From the NCBI RefSeq assembly GCF_000980895.1, contig NZ_LAZX01000082.1, forward strand, positions 20,488-84,487: a DNA stretch of 64,000 nucleotides. Reading direction: 5' to 3'. The notes below the pieces were generated by a model. That model was not told where the DNA came from. It did no database searches and worked only from the letters and a program-made list of their open reading frames with translations. Positions 15,387-24,251 of the stretch are shown here, piece by piece (within the stretch, counting starts at the first letter, position 1; each line of letters begins with the position of its first letter). Position numbers and translations under genes: made by a program. This stretch comes from Sphingomonas sp. Ag1 (GTDB taxonomy: Bacteria; Pseudomonadota; Alphaproteobacteria; Sphingomonadales; Sphingomonadaceae).

Positions 15387-16715
15387 ATGCTCCACCGCTT
15401 CACTGCCGATTATCTGGAATCGCTGGGCAATGCCGATTTCCGGCCTGCGCCGAAGGTCGCGGGGCGGCTGGCGTCCTATGACGGCCTTTTGATGGAGGCG
15501 GTCGGGCTGACGCTGCCGGTCGGCACGGTCTGCCGCATCGGTGATGCGGGTGTCGGTGTGGAGGCGGAGGTAATCGGCTTTCGCAATGGCCGCACCCTTC
15601 TGATGAACCTTGGCGGCCCCGCCGCGCTGCTGCCGCAGATGCCGGTGCGCCCGACCGGCGCGCCGGGCGAGGCGGAAGTGGGCGAGGCGCTGCTCGGCCG
15701 GGTGGTCGACGGCGCGGGCAATCCGATCGACGGGCTGGGTCCTATCCGCGGCGCCGGCCGCTGGCCGCTGGCCGGCAAGCTCCAGTCGCCGCTCGATCGT
15801 GGCCGCGTGCTCGAGCCGCTGGATGTCGGCGTGCGCGCGATCAACGGGCTTCTCACCATCGGCAAGGGCCAGCGCGTCGGCATCATGGCGGGTTCGGGCG
15901 TCGGCAAGTCGGTGCTGCTGGGCATGATGGTGCGCGCGGCCAAGGCGGACGTGATCGTCATCGGCCTGATCGGCGAACGCAGCCGCGAAGTTGCCGACTT
16001 CCTGGAGACCAAGGTGGCGGGCGAGGCGCGCCAGCGTTCGGTGGTCGTCGCGGTGCCGGCCAATCATTCCCCGGTGCTGCGCATCCGCGGCGCCCTTCGC
16101 GCGACTGCGATTGCGGAGGCGTTTCGTGACGAGGGCAAGAACGTGCTCCTCATCATGGATTCGCTGACCCGCGTGGCGCATGCCGGGCGTGAGATCGGGC
16201 TCGCGCTGGGCGAGCCGGCGTCGGCGCGCGGCTATCCGCCGTCGGCAATCGCGATGCTGCCGAACCTGATCGAGCGCGCCGGGACGGATGTGAACACCGG
16301 CGGCGCGATCACCGCGATCTACACGGTGCTGGCCGATGGCGATGACGGCAATGATCCGGTGGTCGATTCCGCCCGTTCGATCCTCGACGGCCATATCGTG
16401 TTGAGCCGCGCGCTGGCCGAACATGCCGTCTATCCCGCGATCGACGTGTCGAAGTCGGTCAGCCGCGTGATGACCGACATTGCGGCAAAGGCGCATGTTC
16501 AGGCCGCGCGCGTGCTGCGCCGGCACTTGGCGACATATGAGGAAAACCGCGATCTGGTGCTGATGGGAGCCTATCGCGCGGGCGCCGATCCCGCGATCGA
16601 TGCGGCGATCGCCTATCACCCGGCAGTGATGGAGTTCATCCGGCAGGATTCTGACGCCAGCGTCTCGCTGGACGATGCGGTGACCGAGCTGACCGGCGTC
16701 TTCGGCGATGGATAA
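15387..16715 (+). CDS. fliI: Flagellum-specific export ATPase FliI
   Basis: Hydrolyses ATP to help feed substrates into the flagellar export gate. The 442-residue protein has the normal length and resembles F1-ATPase beta. It has Walker A AGSGVGKS (168-175), Walker B NVLLIMDSLTR (about 251-261), and the family signature PPSAIAMLPNLIERAG. The ATG at 15387 has an AGGA ribosome site. It overlaps fliJ by 8 bases. Confidence 0.97.
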   Translation: MLHRFTADYLESLGNADFRPAPKVAGRLASYDGLLMEAVGLTLPVGTVCRIGDAGVGVEAEVIGFRNGRTLLMNLGGPAALLPQMPVRPTGAPGEAEVGEALLGRVVDGAGNPIDGLGPIRGAGRWPLAGKLQSPLDRGRVLEPLDVGVRAINGLLTIGKGQRVGIMAGSGVGKSVLLGMMVRAAKADVIVIGLIGERSREVADFLETKVAGEARQRSVVVAVPANHSPVLRIRGALRATAIAEAFRDEGKNVLLIMDSLTRVAHAGREIGLALGEPASARGYPPSAIAMLPNLIERAGTDVNTGGAITAIYTVLADGDDGNDPVVDSARSILDGHIVLSRALAEHAVYPAIDVSKSVSRVMTDIAAKAHVQAARVLRRHLATYEENRDLVLMGAYRAGADPAIDAAIAYHPAVMEFIRQDSDASVSLDDAVTELTGVFGDG

Positions 16716-17124
16716 CAAGAAGCTCCAGCGCCTCCACCGCGTCCGCACGCTGCAACTGGGCATGGCGCGGGCGGCGGAAAGCCGTGCGCATGAGCAGGTC
16801 GCGAGCGAGACCGCGCTGTCGCAGCGGATCGCACAGCTCGCCTCCGCCGTGGCACCGGGAGAAGGGCCGGGCGCTGCCGTCTCCTTTGCGGCGATGGCGC
16901 ATTACCGCGAAAAGCTGCACCGCAATGCCGAGGTGATCGAGAACCGCGTGCGGACGGCGGCGGCGGAAGCGGACCGCGCGAGCGAAGCCACGCGATCTGC
17001 GAAGCGCGATCAGAGTGCGGTGGAAAAATTGATCGCGCGTGGCGAGGCAGAGGCGGCGCTGCGCGCCATCCGGGCGCTGCAAGATGCGCCTCCGACGCGC
17101 AAGGTTCGGCACGATCCTTGCTGA
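16708..17124 (+). CDS. fliJ: Flagellar export protein FliJ
   Basis: Coiled-coil chaperone and stalk of the FliI hexamer. The 138-residue protein is almost entirely predicted helix, rich in Ala, Arg, Glu and Gln, as in FliJ (for example AQLASAV and AEADRASEATRSAKRDQSAVEK). It overlaps fliI by 8 bases. Its last codons overlap the sigma-54 promoter of fliK. The call rests on position, length and coiled-coil character, since FliJ sequences are poorly conserved. Confidence 0.85.
   Translation: MDNKKLQRLHRVRTLQLGMARAAESRAHEQVASETALSQRIAQLASAVAPGEGPGAAVSFAAMAHYREKLHRNAEVIENRVRTAAAEADRASEATRSAKRDQSAVEKLIARGEAEAALRAIRALQDAPPTRKVRHDPC
17107..17121 (+). promoter_or_regulatory. Sigma-54 (-24/-12) promoter of fliK operon
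   Basis: CGGCACGATCCTTGC, followed by T, differs from the RpoN consensus only in its first base and has the correct 10-base spacing between GG and GC. It overlaps the end of fliJ. Predicted start near 17133, 33 bases before the fliK ATG. Confidence 0.83.
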
Positions 17125-17165
17125 TCATTAGGTCGGTTCTTCACGACGAGTGACCGACTGCCGCG

Positions 17166-18887
17166 ATGACGTTGATCTCCTTCCATTCTCAGGCCCCAGT
17201 GGCTGGCGCGCTGTCGGTGCCGATGGCGGGACCAGGCGTGGCGATGCCGGCTGAGGCGGCGCTGTTCGCGTCGTTGTTGCAGATGGCGCCGATGATCGAA
17301 CTGGGTACCGGCGGCACGCGGCAAGCCGAGGCGGCAGGCGGCAAGACCTTGCCGGCAAGCCCCGGCAGCGAGGAGCTGCCGCACGGCGAATTGCTTGCGC
17401 TGTGGCTCGCGATGCCGATGTGTGACCTGGTGCCGCCGTCGTTCGATGCGGCAGGGGTTGGGCCGCCGGTTACCCGTGGCGCTGCTGCGACGGCCGCGAT
17501 TGCAGCGCCGCTGCCGTTCCTGATGTGTGAGCCTGACGAGGTTGATCCGATTGAGCTGCCGGGTGCGATTCCCGGTGCAGGAGATGTCGATACTGCGGCC
17601 GTCGCCGCCGCCGGCGTCGCCGCGTTGTCGCAACGCGCAGTGTCGGTGGCGAGAGAGGCGGCTCCCACGCCCGACCTGGCCGCGATTGCAGGTGACGGCG
17701 GTCAGATGGCTGCGCCCACGCTTACCAGTGGCAGGGCGTCGCTCATGGTGTCGGTCGCTCTTCCCGCCGTGGAGCTGCCGCCGCTGGTTGCGCCCGCCGC
17801 GGCCTCGACGCCTCAAGATGCGGCGTTGCATGAGATGGGCCGCGACGATCCCTTGAAATCGACGGACCACATGGTCGCTGCACCTCAGGTCAGCGAGGGG
17901 CATGCCGCGTCGGACGCAGATCCGGTGATGGCGCCGTTGCTAGCTGATCGTCCGGTGATTGCCGCGAACGCGACGCCAGCCGTCCGCGGCGCTCTGATGG
18001 TCGGGGCAGCAGACACCGAGAACGTCGAGCCACTGGTTGGCAGGCCGGCGATTGTTGACGCGGTCGTGACTCCTTCACCGGCGTCAATCGCTGCGGCCGC
18101 CGTTCCTCGCGCCAGTTTGGGCGCAGCAGGCGAGCCGCCGGTCACTGTCGGTGTTCAATCTCCGGAGAAGGTGGCCCTCGAGAGCGACGCGCCGTTTCTG
18201 TCGCCAGTCACCATCATCTCGGACCGCGCGGGCCAGGCGGGGCGCGGTTCAGCTGTGACCCCGACGGCTCCGGTGGTTCAGGTGCCATCGCTCGCGCCTC
18301 AGGCCGTGCCGCAACCTGCAGCCGTGCCGGCGATCGCGCCGGCGGCGCAGGTGTTCGCCGCTGCCATTCACCAGGCAGTGCGCGACGAACGCCGCCTTGA
18401 TCCTGCGGAAGGACTGATCGCATGGGCGGGCATTGCTTCGTCGGCCGCAGCCGGAAGCGACCTTATGGCGGCTGCGCCGATCGTCATGACCAGCAACGAC
18501 TGGCCAATGAAGATGATCGGCCGGATCGAGATGATCCGCGACGCGCTGGACGCTGTGGATACCAGCATCCGGCTGGTGCCCGACAAGCTCGGCGCGATCG
18601 ACGTGTCGCTGCGCCGCGAGGGTGATGCGGTCGCGGTGCAGATGATCGCACAGAGCCCCGAAACCCGGCAGATCCTAGCCGAGGCACAGCCGCGGCTCGT
18701 CGAGCTTGCGGAGGCGCGCGGGCTGAAGCTGTCGGCGCATCTCGGCGATGGCAGCAGCACCGGGCAGCAGCATCAGCAGCAGCCACAGGCGCAGCGCACG
18801 CCGACCGGCGCGCCAGCCACATCCAACCGTTCGACCCATCTCGCCACCAGCGATGCCGGTGGCGGGGACGACGACCGAATCGCGTGA
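17166..18887 (+). CDS. fliK: Flagellar hook-length control protein FliK
   Basis: Secreted ruler that sets hook length and triggers the switch in export specificity. The 573-residue protein has a long, low-complexity Ala/Pro/Val-rich N-terminal part and the conserved Flg_hook domain near the C terminus (about 440-530): IRLVPDKLGAIDVSLRREGD, then VQMIAQSPETRQILAEAQPR and ARGLKLSAHL. A Gln/His-rich tail follows. Starts a new transcription unit with its own sigma-54 promoter; fliL begins 20 bases after its stop. Confidence 0.9.
   Translation: MTLISFHSQAPVAGALSVPMAGPGVAMPAEAALFASLLQMAPMIELGTGGTRQAEAAGGKTLPASPGSEELPHGELLALWLAMPMCDLVPPSFDAAGVGPPVTRGAAATAAIAAPLPFLMCEPDEVDPIELPGAIPGAGDVDTAAVAAAGVAALSQRAVSVAREAAPTPDLAAIAGDGGQMAAPTLTSGRASLMVSVALPAVELPPLVAPAAASTPQDAALHEMGRDDPLKSTDHMVAAPQVSEGHAASDADPVMAPLLADRPVIAANATPAVRGALMVGAADTENVEPLVGRPAIVDAVVTPSPASIAAAAVPRASLGAAGEPPVTVGVQSPEKVALESDAPFLSPVTIISDRAGQAGRGSAVTPTAPVVQVPSLAPQAVPQPAAVPAIAPAAQVFAAAIHQAVRDERRLDPAEGLIAWAGIASSAAAGSDLMAAAPIVMTSNDWPMKMIGRIEMIRDALDAVDTSIRLVPDKLGAIDVSLRREGDAVAVQMIAQSPETRQILAEAQPRLVELAEARGLKLSAHLGDGSSTGQQHQQQPQAQRTPTGAPATSNRSTHLATSDAGGGDDDRIA
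17339..17354. promoter_or_regulatory. Palindrome CGGCAA-N4-TTGCCG inside fliK
   Basis: CGGCAAGACCTTGCCG has the same arms and spacing as the palindrome at 941-956, with an additional CCGGCAAG half-site abutting at 17352. It lies about 205 bases downstream of the predicted fliK start site, within codons for Gly-Gly-Lys-Thr-Leu. Downstream enhancer sites for the sigma-54 activator FlbD are known in Caulobacter, so this is a plausible activator site. Confidence 0.5.
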
Positions 18888-18907
18888 ACACCAGGGACGT
18901 TTGACCA

Positions 18908-19498
18908 ATGAGTGACAAGGAACAGGCCGAGGGCGCGCCCAAGAAGAAGGGCAAGCTGGGCAAGATCATTGTGATGGCAGTCGGCGGCCTCGTGCTGGTC
19001 GGCGGGGGGGTCGGTGCCGGCCTCTATGCGGCCGGATCCGGCCTCGTCGGCGCTGCACATGCGGAAGATCCGAACAAGCCCAAGCTGGTGCCCAAGGGTG
19101 CCCAGCCCGCGCCAGAGGGCGACGAAGGCGGGCATGGCGGTGGCGAGGAAAAGCCGACGCCGGAAGGCGCGGCGGGCCCCTACGCGTCCAATTATTACGC
19201 GTTGGAAAAGGAGTTTACCGCCAATCTCCAGGATTCGGTGCATTTCATCCAGGTCGGCATCGCCATCTCGACGCCGTATGATGAGAAGGTCATCCAGAAC
19301 CTGAAGGCGAACGATATCGCGATCCGCTCCGCGATCCTGATGACGCTGGGCGACACCACCGAGGACCAGGTCTTTTCGTCCGCCGGGAAGATGGCGCTGG
19401 CCAAGCGGCTGGAGGGCGCAATCAACACGACGCTGAAGCAAAAGGAAGGCTTTGGCGGCGTTGGTAACGTCTACTTTACCAATTTCGTTGTTCAGTGA
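18908..19498 (+). CDS. fliL: Flagellar basal-body associated protein FliL
   Basis: Membrane protein that surrounds and supports the stator. The 196-residue protein has a Lys-rich cytoplasmic N terminus and one membrane helix (about 18-38, IIVMAVGGLVLVGGGVGAGL). A Pro/Gly-rich linker leads to a C-terminal periplasmic domain with FTANLQDSVHFIQVGIAIST and VYFTNFVVQ at the end, typical of FliL. Starts 20 bases after fliK; fliM starts 6 bases after its stop. Confidence 0.93.
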   Translation: MSDKEQAEGAPKKKGKLGKIIVMAVGGLVLVGGGVGAGLYAAGSGLVGAAHAEDPNKPKLVPKGAQPAPEGDEGGHGGGEEKPTPEGAAGPYASNYYALEKEFTANLQDSVHFIQVGIAISTPYDEKVIQNLKANDIAIRSAILMTLGDTTEDQVFSSAGKMALAKRLEGAINTTLKQKEGFGGVGNVYFTNFVVQ

Positions 19499-19504
19499 AC
19501 GTGC

Positions 19505-20443
19505 ATGGTTAACGCCACGTCCTCTCCTCCGCGCGAACGGCGCGAGCGATCCCGCGCACGGCCGGTTCAGGCCGGCGTGCTCGGGCAAGCAAAGCTCAAT
19601 CCGTTCGGCGACCTGCACACGCTGCAGCATCTCTCGGCGCGTCTCGCCCGGGGGATGCGCGGCGTGTTCGAGCCGTTGCTGCGCGAAGAGGTGCGGGCCT
19701 GGGCGGAGCCGCTCGCGGTGCAGCGGTTCGCCGATTATCGCGCGGAGCGCCCTGACCGGCTGACTGCGTGGCTGCCGATGGGGATGGACGATCGCACCGC
19801 GCTGCTGGTGCTGGACGGCGAGTTCGTGCTGGAGCTGCTCGACCTGTTCTTCGGTGGCACGGGCGCCGCGCCGGCCGACATGCCGCGCGAATTCTCACCC
19901 GCGGCGGAGGCGATGGTCGCGCGGCTGGGCGACATGATCGCGCGCCCGCTGACCGCCGCCTGGGAGCCGCTGGCCCGCGTGTCATTCTCGATCGGGCGGT
20001 GCGAGGCCAATGCCTCAATGCTCGCCGATTTCGACGGCGATGACGCGATGATCGTCACCCGGTTCGGTATCGCGCCGGGACAGGAAAAGCCGGCCTTTGT
20101 CGACATCGTCTATCCCGTCAGTGCTCTGAAGCCGCACGGCACCGCGCTGACCGGCAAGGTCGTGGCGAAGGCGGCGGCCGAGGATGCCCTGTGGCAGACG
20201 GCGCTGACCCGCGCGGCAATGAACATCCGCTTCCCGGTGCGCTCGGTCCTCGCGGAACCGACGATTCGCCTGTCCAAGCTGATGTCGCTTCAGCCCGGTG
20301 ACGTGATCCCGATCAGCTTCGGCCAGGACGTGCCGGTGATGGTCGGCAACGATCGCCTCGGCACCGGCACGGTGGGGACGTCGAACGGCCATGCGGCGAT
20401 CAAACTGACCTCGCTCGCTTCTCTCGAAGGATTGACCCAGTGA
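19505..20443 (+). CDS. fliM: Flagellar motor switch protein FliM, divergent
   Basis: C-ring protein that sets the direction of rotation. The 312-residue protein has the FliM middle domain (RLARGMRGVFEPLLREEVRA; LLDLFFGGTGAAP; FSPAAEAMVARLGDMIARPL) and a C-terminal SpoA/FliN-like domain (LMSLQPGDVIPISF). The canonical N-terminal CheY-binding peptide (LSQxEIDxLL) is not visible; a basic segment PPRERRERSRARP takes its place. Overlaps fliN by 4 bases. Confidence 0.88.
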   Translation: MVNATSSPPRERRERSRARPVQAGVLGQAKLNPFGDLHTLQHLSARLARGMRGVFEPLLREEVRAWAEPLAVQRFADYRAERPDRLTAWLPMGMDDRTALLVLDGEFVLELLDLFFGGTGAAPADMPREFSPAAEAMVARLGDMIARPLTAAWEPLARVSFSIGRCEANASMLADFDGDDAMIVTRFGIAPGQEKPAFVDIVYPVSALKPHGTALTGKVVAKAAAEDALWQTALTRAAMNIRFPVRSVLAEPTIRLSKLMSLQPGDVIPISFGQDVPVMVGNDRLGTGTVGTSNGHAAIKLTSLASLEGLTQ

Positions 20444-20742
20444 ACGACATGAGCGGCGGCTTCCCGCCAAAGGACATGGGCGATGGCGCCCTCGCCGCGA
20501 ATTTCCGCCTGCTGCAGGACGTCGACGTCAAGCTGACGGTCGAGATCGGCTCCACCCAGCTGACGCTGCGCGAGCTGCTGGCACTGGGTGAATCGAGCGT
20601 GATCGAGCTGGATCGGCAGGCGAACGAGTTGCTCGACGTGTTCGTCAACGGAACGCTGATCGGCCGGGGCGAAGTGGTGACGGTGGGCGACCGCTTCGGC
20701 GTGCGCATGACCGAGCTCGTCAATCCCGACAAGCGCGGCTGA
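20440..20742 (+). CDS. fliN: Flagellar motor switch protein FliN
   Basis: C-ring protein forming rings with FliM and docking FliH. The 100-residue protein contains the SpoA domain: LLQDVDVKLTVEIGSTQLTL, then LGESSVIELDRQANELLDVF and VNGTLIGRGEVVTVGDRFGV. The GTG at 20440 overlaps the fliM stop; an ATG at 20449 is an alternative start. Normal length and motifs. Confidence 0.95.
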   Translation: MNDMSGGFPPKDMGDGALAANFRLLQDVDVKLTVEIGSTQLTLRELLALGESSVIELDRQANELLDVFVNGTLIGRGEVVTVGDRFGVRMTELVNPDKRG

Positions 20743-20751
20743 TCATCTGCG

Positions 20752-21021
20752 ATGATGTGGTCCTATATCCTGAAGCTGATCGTGTTGCTGCCGCTCGTCT
20801 GCGGCCTGATGATCGGCTGCCTGTACCTGTGGCGGCGGCTGGAAAGCCGCATGCCGGGACGTACCGATACGCGCCTCATCAACGTCAAGGAGACGATGAT
20901 GATCTCGCCGGGGCTGCGGCTCGCGGTGGTGGAATTTGAAGGCAAGCGGCTGCTGGTGTCGGTCGGCCGCGGCGGGGTGACGCTGGTCGATCGTGCCGAC
21001 GCGCCGAGGACCCTTTCGTGA
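20752..21021 (+). CDS. fliO: Flagellar biosynthesis protein FliO
   Basis: Small membrane protein that assists assembly of the FliP ring. The 89-residue protein has one N-terminal membrane helix (about 4-24) followed by a short cytoplasmic domain with [18 protein letters not shown]. Position between fliN and fliP is diagnostic, and its stop overlaps the fliP start by 4 bases. FliO is one of the least conserved export proteins, so the call depends on order, length and topology. Confidence 0.85.
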   Translation: MMWSYILKLIVLLPLVCGLMIGCLYLWRRLESRMPGRTDTRLINVKETMMISPGLRLAVVEFEGKRLLVSVGRGGVTLVDRADAPRTLS

Positions 21022-21890
21022 GCGTGACCCGCGTCGGCAACGGCCCGGCCCTGTTCCGCGATGTCGAGCACCGCCGCCCGGTGGCGTTCCCGTGGGGCAA
21101 GGTGCTGTTGATCGCCTTTGCCTTCCTGGTTGCGGTGCTGGTCGCCATGCCTGCGCTGGCACAGGGCGCGCCGGTCGCGCCGGCACCTGCCGCACCGGGA
21201 GCAGGGGATGCGGTGGATCGCGCGCTGGGGCAGCTTGGCGGCGGGCCGAACGGCTCGGGCTCGATGTCGCTGTCGCTGCAGGTCCTTATCATCATGGGCC
21301 TGCTCAGCATTCTGCCGGGCATCCTGCTGATGATGACCAGCTTCACCCGGATCATCATCGTGCTGTCGATCCTGCGCCAGGCGATGGGCCTCCAGCAGAC
21401 GCCGCCCAACCAGGTGCTGATCGGTCTCAGCCTGTTCCTGTCACTGTTCGTGATGGCGCCCGTGATCAGCCAGATCAACACCACCGCGATCCAGCCTTAT
21501 GCCGCAGGGCAGATGGGCGGCACCGACCTGATCAAGACCGCCGGTGCACCGCTCCATGCCTTCATGGTGAAGCAGACGCGGGTGAAGGACGTGACGATGT
21601 TTGCCGAAATGGCAAAGTCGGGCCCCTATGCGACGCCCAATGACATTCCCTATTCGGTGCTGCTGCCCGCGTTCGTAACCAGCGAATTGAAGACTGCGTT
21701 CCAGATCGGCTTCCTGATCTTCCTGCCCTTCCTGGTTATCGATCTGGTGGTTGCCACCGTGCTGATGGCGCTGGGCATGGCGATGCTCAGCCCGACGATC
21801 ATCTCGTTGCCGTTCAAGCTGCTGTTGTTCGTGCTGGTCGATGGCTGGGCGCTTACGATGGGCAGTCTGGCCAACAGCTTCGCCACGTAG
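21018..21890 (+). CDS. fliP: Flagellar export gate protein FliP
   Basis: Pore-forming core of the flagellar export gate. The 290-residue protein starts with GTG in the fliO stop and carries an N-terminal signal region ([20 protein letters not shown]). The conserved helices include [36 protein letters not shown] and [19 protein letters not shown]. The N-terminal part before the signal is about 30 residues longer than usual, so a downstream start is possible. Confidence 0.96.
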   Translation: MSVTRVGNGPALFRDVEHRRPVAFPWGKVLLIAFAFLVAVLVAMPALAQGAPVAPAPAAPGAGDAVDRALGQLGGGPNGSGSMSLSLQVLIIMGLLSILPGILLMMTSFTRIIIVLSILRQAMGLQQTPPNQVLIGLSLFLSLFVMAPVISQINTTAIQPYAAGQMGGTDLIKTAGAPLHAFMVKQTRVKDVTMFAEMAKSGPYATPNDIPYSVLLPAFVTSELKTAFQIGFLIFLPFLVIDLVVATVLMALGMAMLSPTIISLPFKLLLFVLVDGWALTMGSLANSFAT

Positions 21891-21950
21891 CGCGATCACG
21901 CAAGCCGCGCTGACCGAGCGCATGGTGCAGGTGAGAAGTCGGATTTCAGC

Positions 21951-22223
21951 ATGGTAGACGCAGATTATTTCCTCACCGTGGCGAACCAGACGCTCTGGGT
22001 GCTGGCGCTCGCCGCGGCGCCGATCCTGATCCCTGCGCTGGTTTCCGGCCTGATCCTGGGCATGATCCAGGCCGCGACCTCGATCCAGGAACAGACGTTG
22101 AGCTTTGTGCCCAAGCTGATCGTGGTCGGCCTGTCCTTGGTCATTTTCGGCGCGATGATCCTGGGGCTGCTCAGCGATTTCACCGTCTCGATCTTCGAAC
22201 GCATTCCCGACCTGGTTCGATAG
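21951..22223 (+). CDS. fliQ: Flagellar export gate protein FliQ
   Basis: Small gate subunit packed around FliP-FliR. The 90-residue protein has two membrane helices (about 15-40 and 53-75) and the conserved motifs LILGMIQAATSIQEQTLSFV and PKLIVVG. It lies 60 bases after fliP and 60 bases before fliR; neither gap shows a clear promoter. Normal for the family. Confidence 0.95.
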   Translation: MVDADYFLTVANQTLWVLALAAAPILIPALVSGLILGMIQAATSIQEQTLSFVPKLIVVGLSLVIFGAMILGLLSDFTVSIFERIPDLVR

Positions 22224-22283
22224 GCCGGTGACGAGGGTTCTCGATCTGCACGCGGCGGCAATGGCCGGCGGGGCGGCGCGGCG

Positions 22284-23057
22284 ATGCTAGGGCTGGGCCT
22301 GTCAATCGAGCCGCAATTGTGGGCGCTGATCTTCGTCATGGTGCGCGTCGGCGCGGCCTTTGTCGCGGCGCCGGTGTTCGGCAACGTCTCGGTTCCGGTA
22401 CAGGTGCGCGTCGTCCTGGCGGGGGCGGTCGGCGTGCTGGTGCTGGGGATGCATGACGTGACACCGCCGCCGCAGGTGTTCGCGGTCGCGACCTTTCTGG
22501 CGATCGCGGCCGAGGCGCTGGTCGGGCTGGCGCTCGGCTTCATCCTCCAGATCGCCTTTGCGGCGCCGCTGATTGCCGGCGAAGTCATTGGCGGATCTAT
22601 GGGCATCGGCTTTGCCAACATGGTCGATCCCAATACGGGCCGCTCCTCGCCCGCCATCGGCCAGTTTCTGTCGATCCTGCTGACGCTGCTGTTCCTGTCA
22701 GTCGACGGGCACCTCGTCCTCGTCGACACGGTGGCGCGCAGCTATACCGCGCTGCCGCCCGGTGCTGCCTGGCTCGCGCCCGCCCAGCTGCGCGATATTG
22801 CGCTGTTTGGCGGTTATGCGTTCTTTGCCGGCCTGCTCCTCGCGCTGCCGGTCGGCTTCCTTTTACTCTGCCTTAATCTGGTGGTCGGTATGATCTCGCG
22901 GTCGGCCCCGGCGCTGAACCTGTTCTCGATCGGTCTGCCGGCGAGTCTAGCGGTCGGCGTCATCGCGATGGCGGCGGCCTTCCCGGCGATGGGGGATTAC
23001 ATGCTGGTCGTCGTGCGCGAGGGCCTGGAAGCGGCACGGAGCCTGGTACTTGGCTGA
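22284..23057 (+). CDS. fliR: Flagellar export gate protein FliR
   Basis: Gate subunit that completes the FliP-FliQ-FliR complex. The 257-residue polytopic protein has the family motifs RVGAAFVAAPVFGNVSVPVQ (about 15-34), EVIGGSMGIGFANMVDP and LNLVVGMISRSAPALNLFSI. Its end overlaps the start of flhB by 8 bases, so the two are translationally coupled. Confidence 0.95.
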   Translation: MLGLGLSIEPQLWALIFVMVRVGAAFVAAPVFGNVSVPVQVRVVLAGAVGVLVLGMHDVTPPPQVFAVATFLAIAAEALVGLALGFILQIAFAAPLIAGEVIGGSMGIGFANMVDPNTGRSSPAIGQFLSILLTLLFLSVDGHLVLVDTVARSYTALPPGAAWLAPAQLRDIALFGGYAFFAGLLLALPVGFLLLCLNLVVGMISRSAPALNLFSIGLPASLAVGVIAMAAAFPAMGDYMLVVVREGLEAARSLVLG

Positions 23058-24180
23058 CGAGTTCGGCGAAAAGACAGAAGCCCCGACACCCAAGCGTCTG
23101 AAGGACGCGCGGAAAAAGGGTGACGTCCTCAAATCACGTGAGTTCGCAACGGCGCTCGTCGCGCTGGCGGGGGTGGCGTGGCTCGTCTTCTTCGGGCCGA
23201 TGCTGATCACCGCGTGCAAGGGCGTGATGGCGGAAAGCTTCCAGTTCACCCGCGGCGACGTGGAGGATTTTCAGCCGTTTCGCCCGCTTGCCGCGGCCGG
23301 GTGGAAGCTGCTGCCTGCGTTCGGGACGCTCTTCGCGATCGTGATGGCGGCTGGCGTTGCCAGTTCCGCGGCACTCGGCTCGCTCCAGTTCAACGCCGGA
23401 CTGCTGGCGCCCAAGGGCAATCGCATCAATCCCGCCTCCGGGCTGAAGCGCATTTTCGGCATGAATGGCTGGATCGAGCTGGGCAAGTCGCTGCTCAAGG
23501 TGGCGCTGCTGGGATCGATCGGCGTGTGGCTGCTGATGAGCAGTGCGCGCACGACGTTGGGGCTTGCCCGATCGGACCTTGGCGCTGCGGTTGATGCGCT
23601 GGGCGGTACGCTCACCACCTTGATGATCGTCATGTCCATGGGGCTGGTCGCGATCGCGCTGCTCGACGTACCGCTGCAGATGTTCCAGCGCATGAAGAAG
23701 CTGCGCATGTCGAAGCAGGAACAGAAGGACGAGCACAAGGAGAGCGAGGGCAATCCCGAGGTGAAGGCGCAGATCCGCTCGCGCCAGCACGCGATGCTGT
23801 CCCGCTCCACCCGCGGTGCGGTTGCCGAGGCGCATGTCGTGCTGACCAACCCGACGCATTTTGCGGTGGCGCTGCGTTACGATCGCGGACGCGACCAGGT
23901 GCCGGTGGTGGTCGCCAAGGGCCGCGGCGCGACCGCGCTGGCGATTCGCGAGCTGGCGGGCGAGATGGCGGTGCCGATCCTCGAATATCCCATGCTCGCG
24001 CGTGCGGTGTATTACACCAGCCGCGAGAATCAGGAGGTGCGCGATGACCTTTATATGGCGATCGCGACGGTGCTGGCGTTCGTCTTCAATCTGAACGCGG
24101 CCGCTGGCGGTGCGCCGCTGCCGCCGATCGACGTTCCGGCCGGCGCGCGCTTCGACGAGAATGGCGTCGCGTTGCACTAG
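23050..24180 (+). CDS. flhB: Flagellar export switch protein FlhB
   Basis: Controls the change of export from hook to filament subunits. The 376-residue protein begins with TTG inside the end of fliR (MADEFGEKTEAPTPKRLKDA). It has four membrane helices in the N-terminal half and a cytoplasmic C-terminal domain with the autocleavage site NPTH at residues 267-270. Flanking residues are typical (HVVLTNPTHFAVALRYD). Last gene of the fliK-flhB unit. Confidence 0.97.
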   Translation: MADEFGEKTEAPTPKRLKDARKKGDVLKSREFATALVALAGVAWLVFFGPMLITACKGVMAESFQFTRGDVEDFQPFRPLAAAGWKLLPAFGTLFAIVMAAGVASSAALGSLQFNAGLLAPKGNRINPASGLKRIFGMNGWIELGKSLLKVALLGSIGVWLLMSSARTTLGLARSDLGAAVDALGGTLTTLMIVMSMGLVAIALLDVPLQMFQRMKKLRMSKQEQKDEHKESEGNPEVKAQIRSRQHAMLSRSTRGAVAEAHVVLTNPTHFAVALRYDRGRDQVPVVVAKGRGATALAIRELAGEMAVPILEYPMLARAVYYTSRENQEVRDDLYMAIATVLAFVFNLNAAAGGAPLPPIDVPAGARFDENGVALH

Positions 24181-24214
24181 AGCAGGGGACAGCCGCCGGT
24201 CCGGCGCAAAGCGC

Positions 24215-24241
24215 TAAATCTTTGCGTTGCGCGGCCGTTTA
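24215..24241 (+). promoter_or_regulatory. FliA (sigma-28) promoter of fliD-fliS
   Basis: TAAATCTT, 11 bases, GCCGTTTA: the -10 box is identical to that of flgM and the spacing is exact. The predicted start near 24248 is only about 4 bases before the ATG used here for fliD, so the mRNA may be leaderless or the true start may lie further in. Confidence 0.88.
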
Positions 24242-24251
24242 ATCCGACGTC

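Noticed and set aside
14499..16763. Open frame of 754 codons on the minus strand opposite fliH and fliI
   Set aside because: It is Arg/His-rich shadow sequence caused by GC-rich codons; fliH and fliI on the plus strand have clear motifs and ribosome sites.
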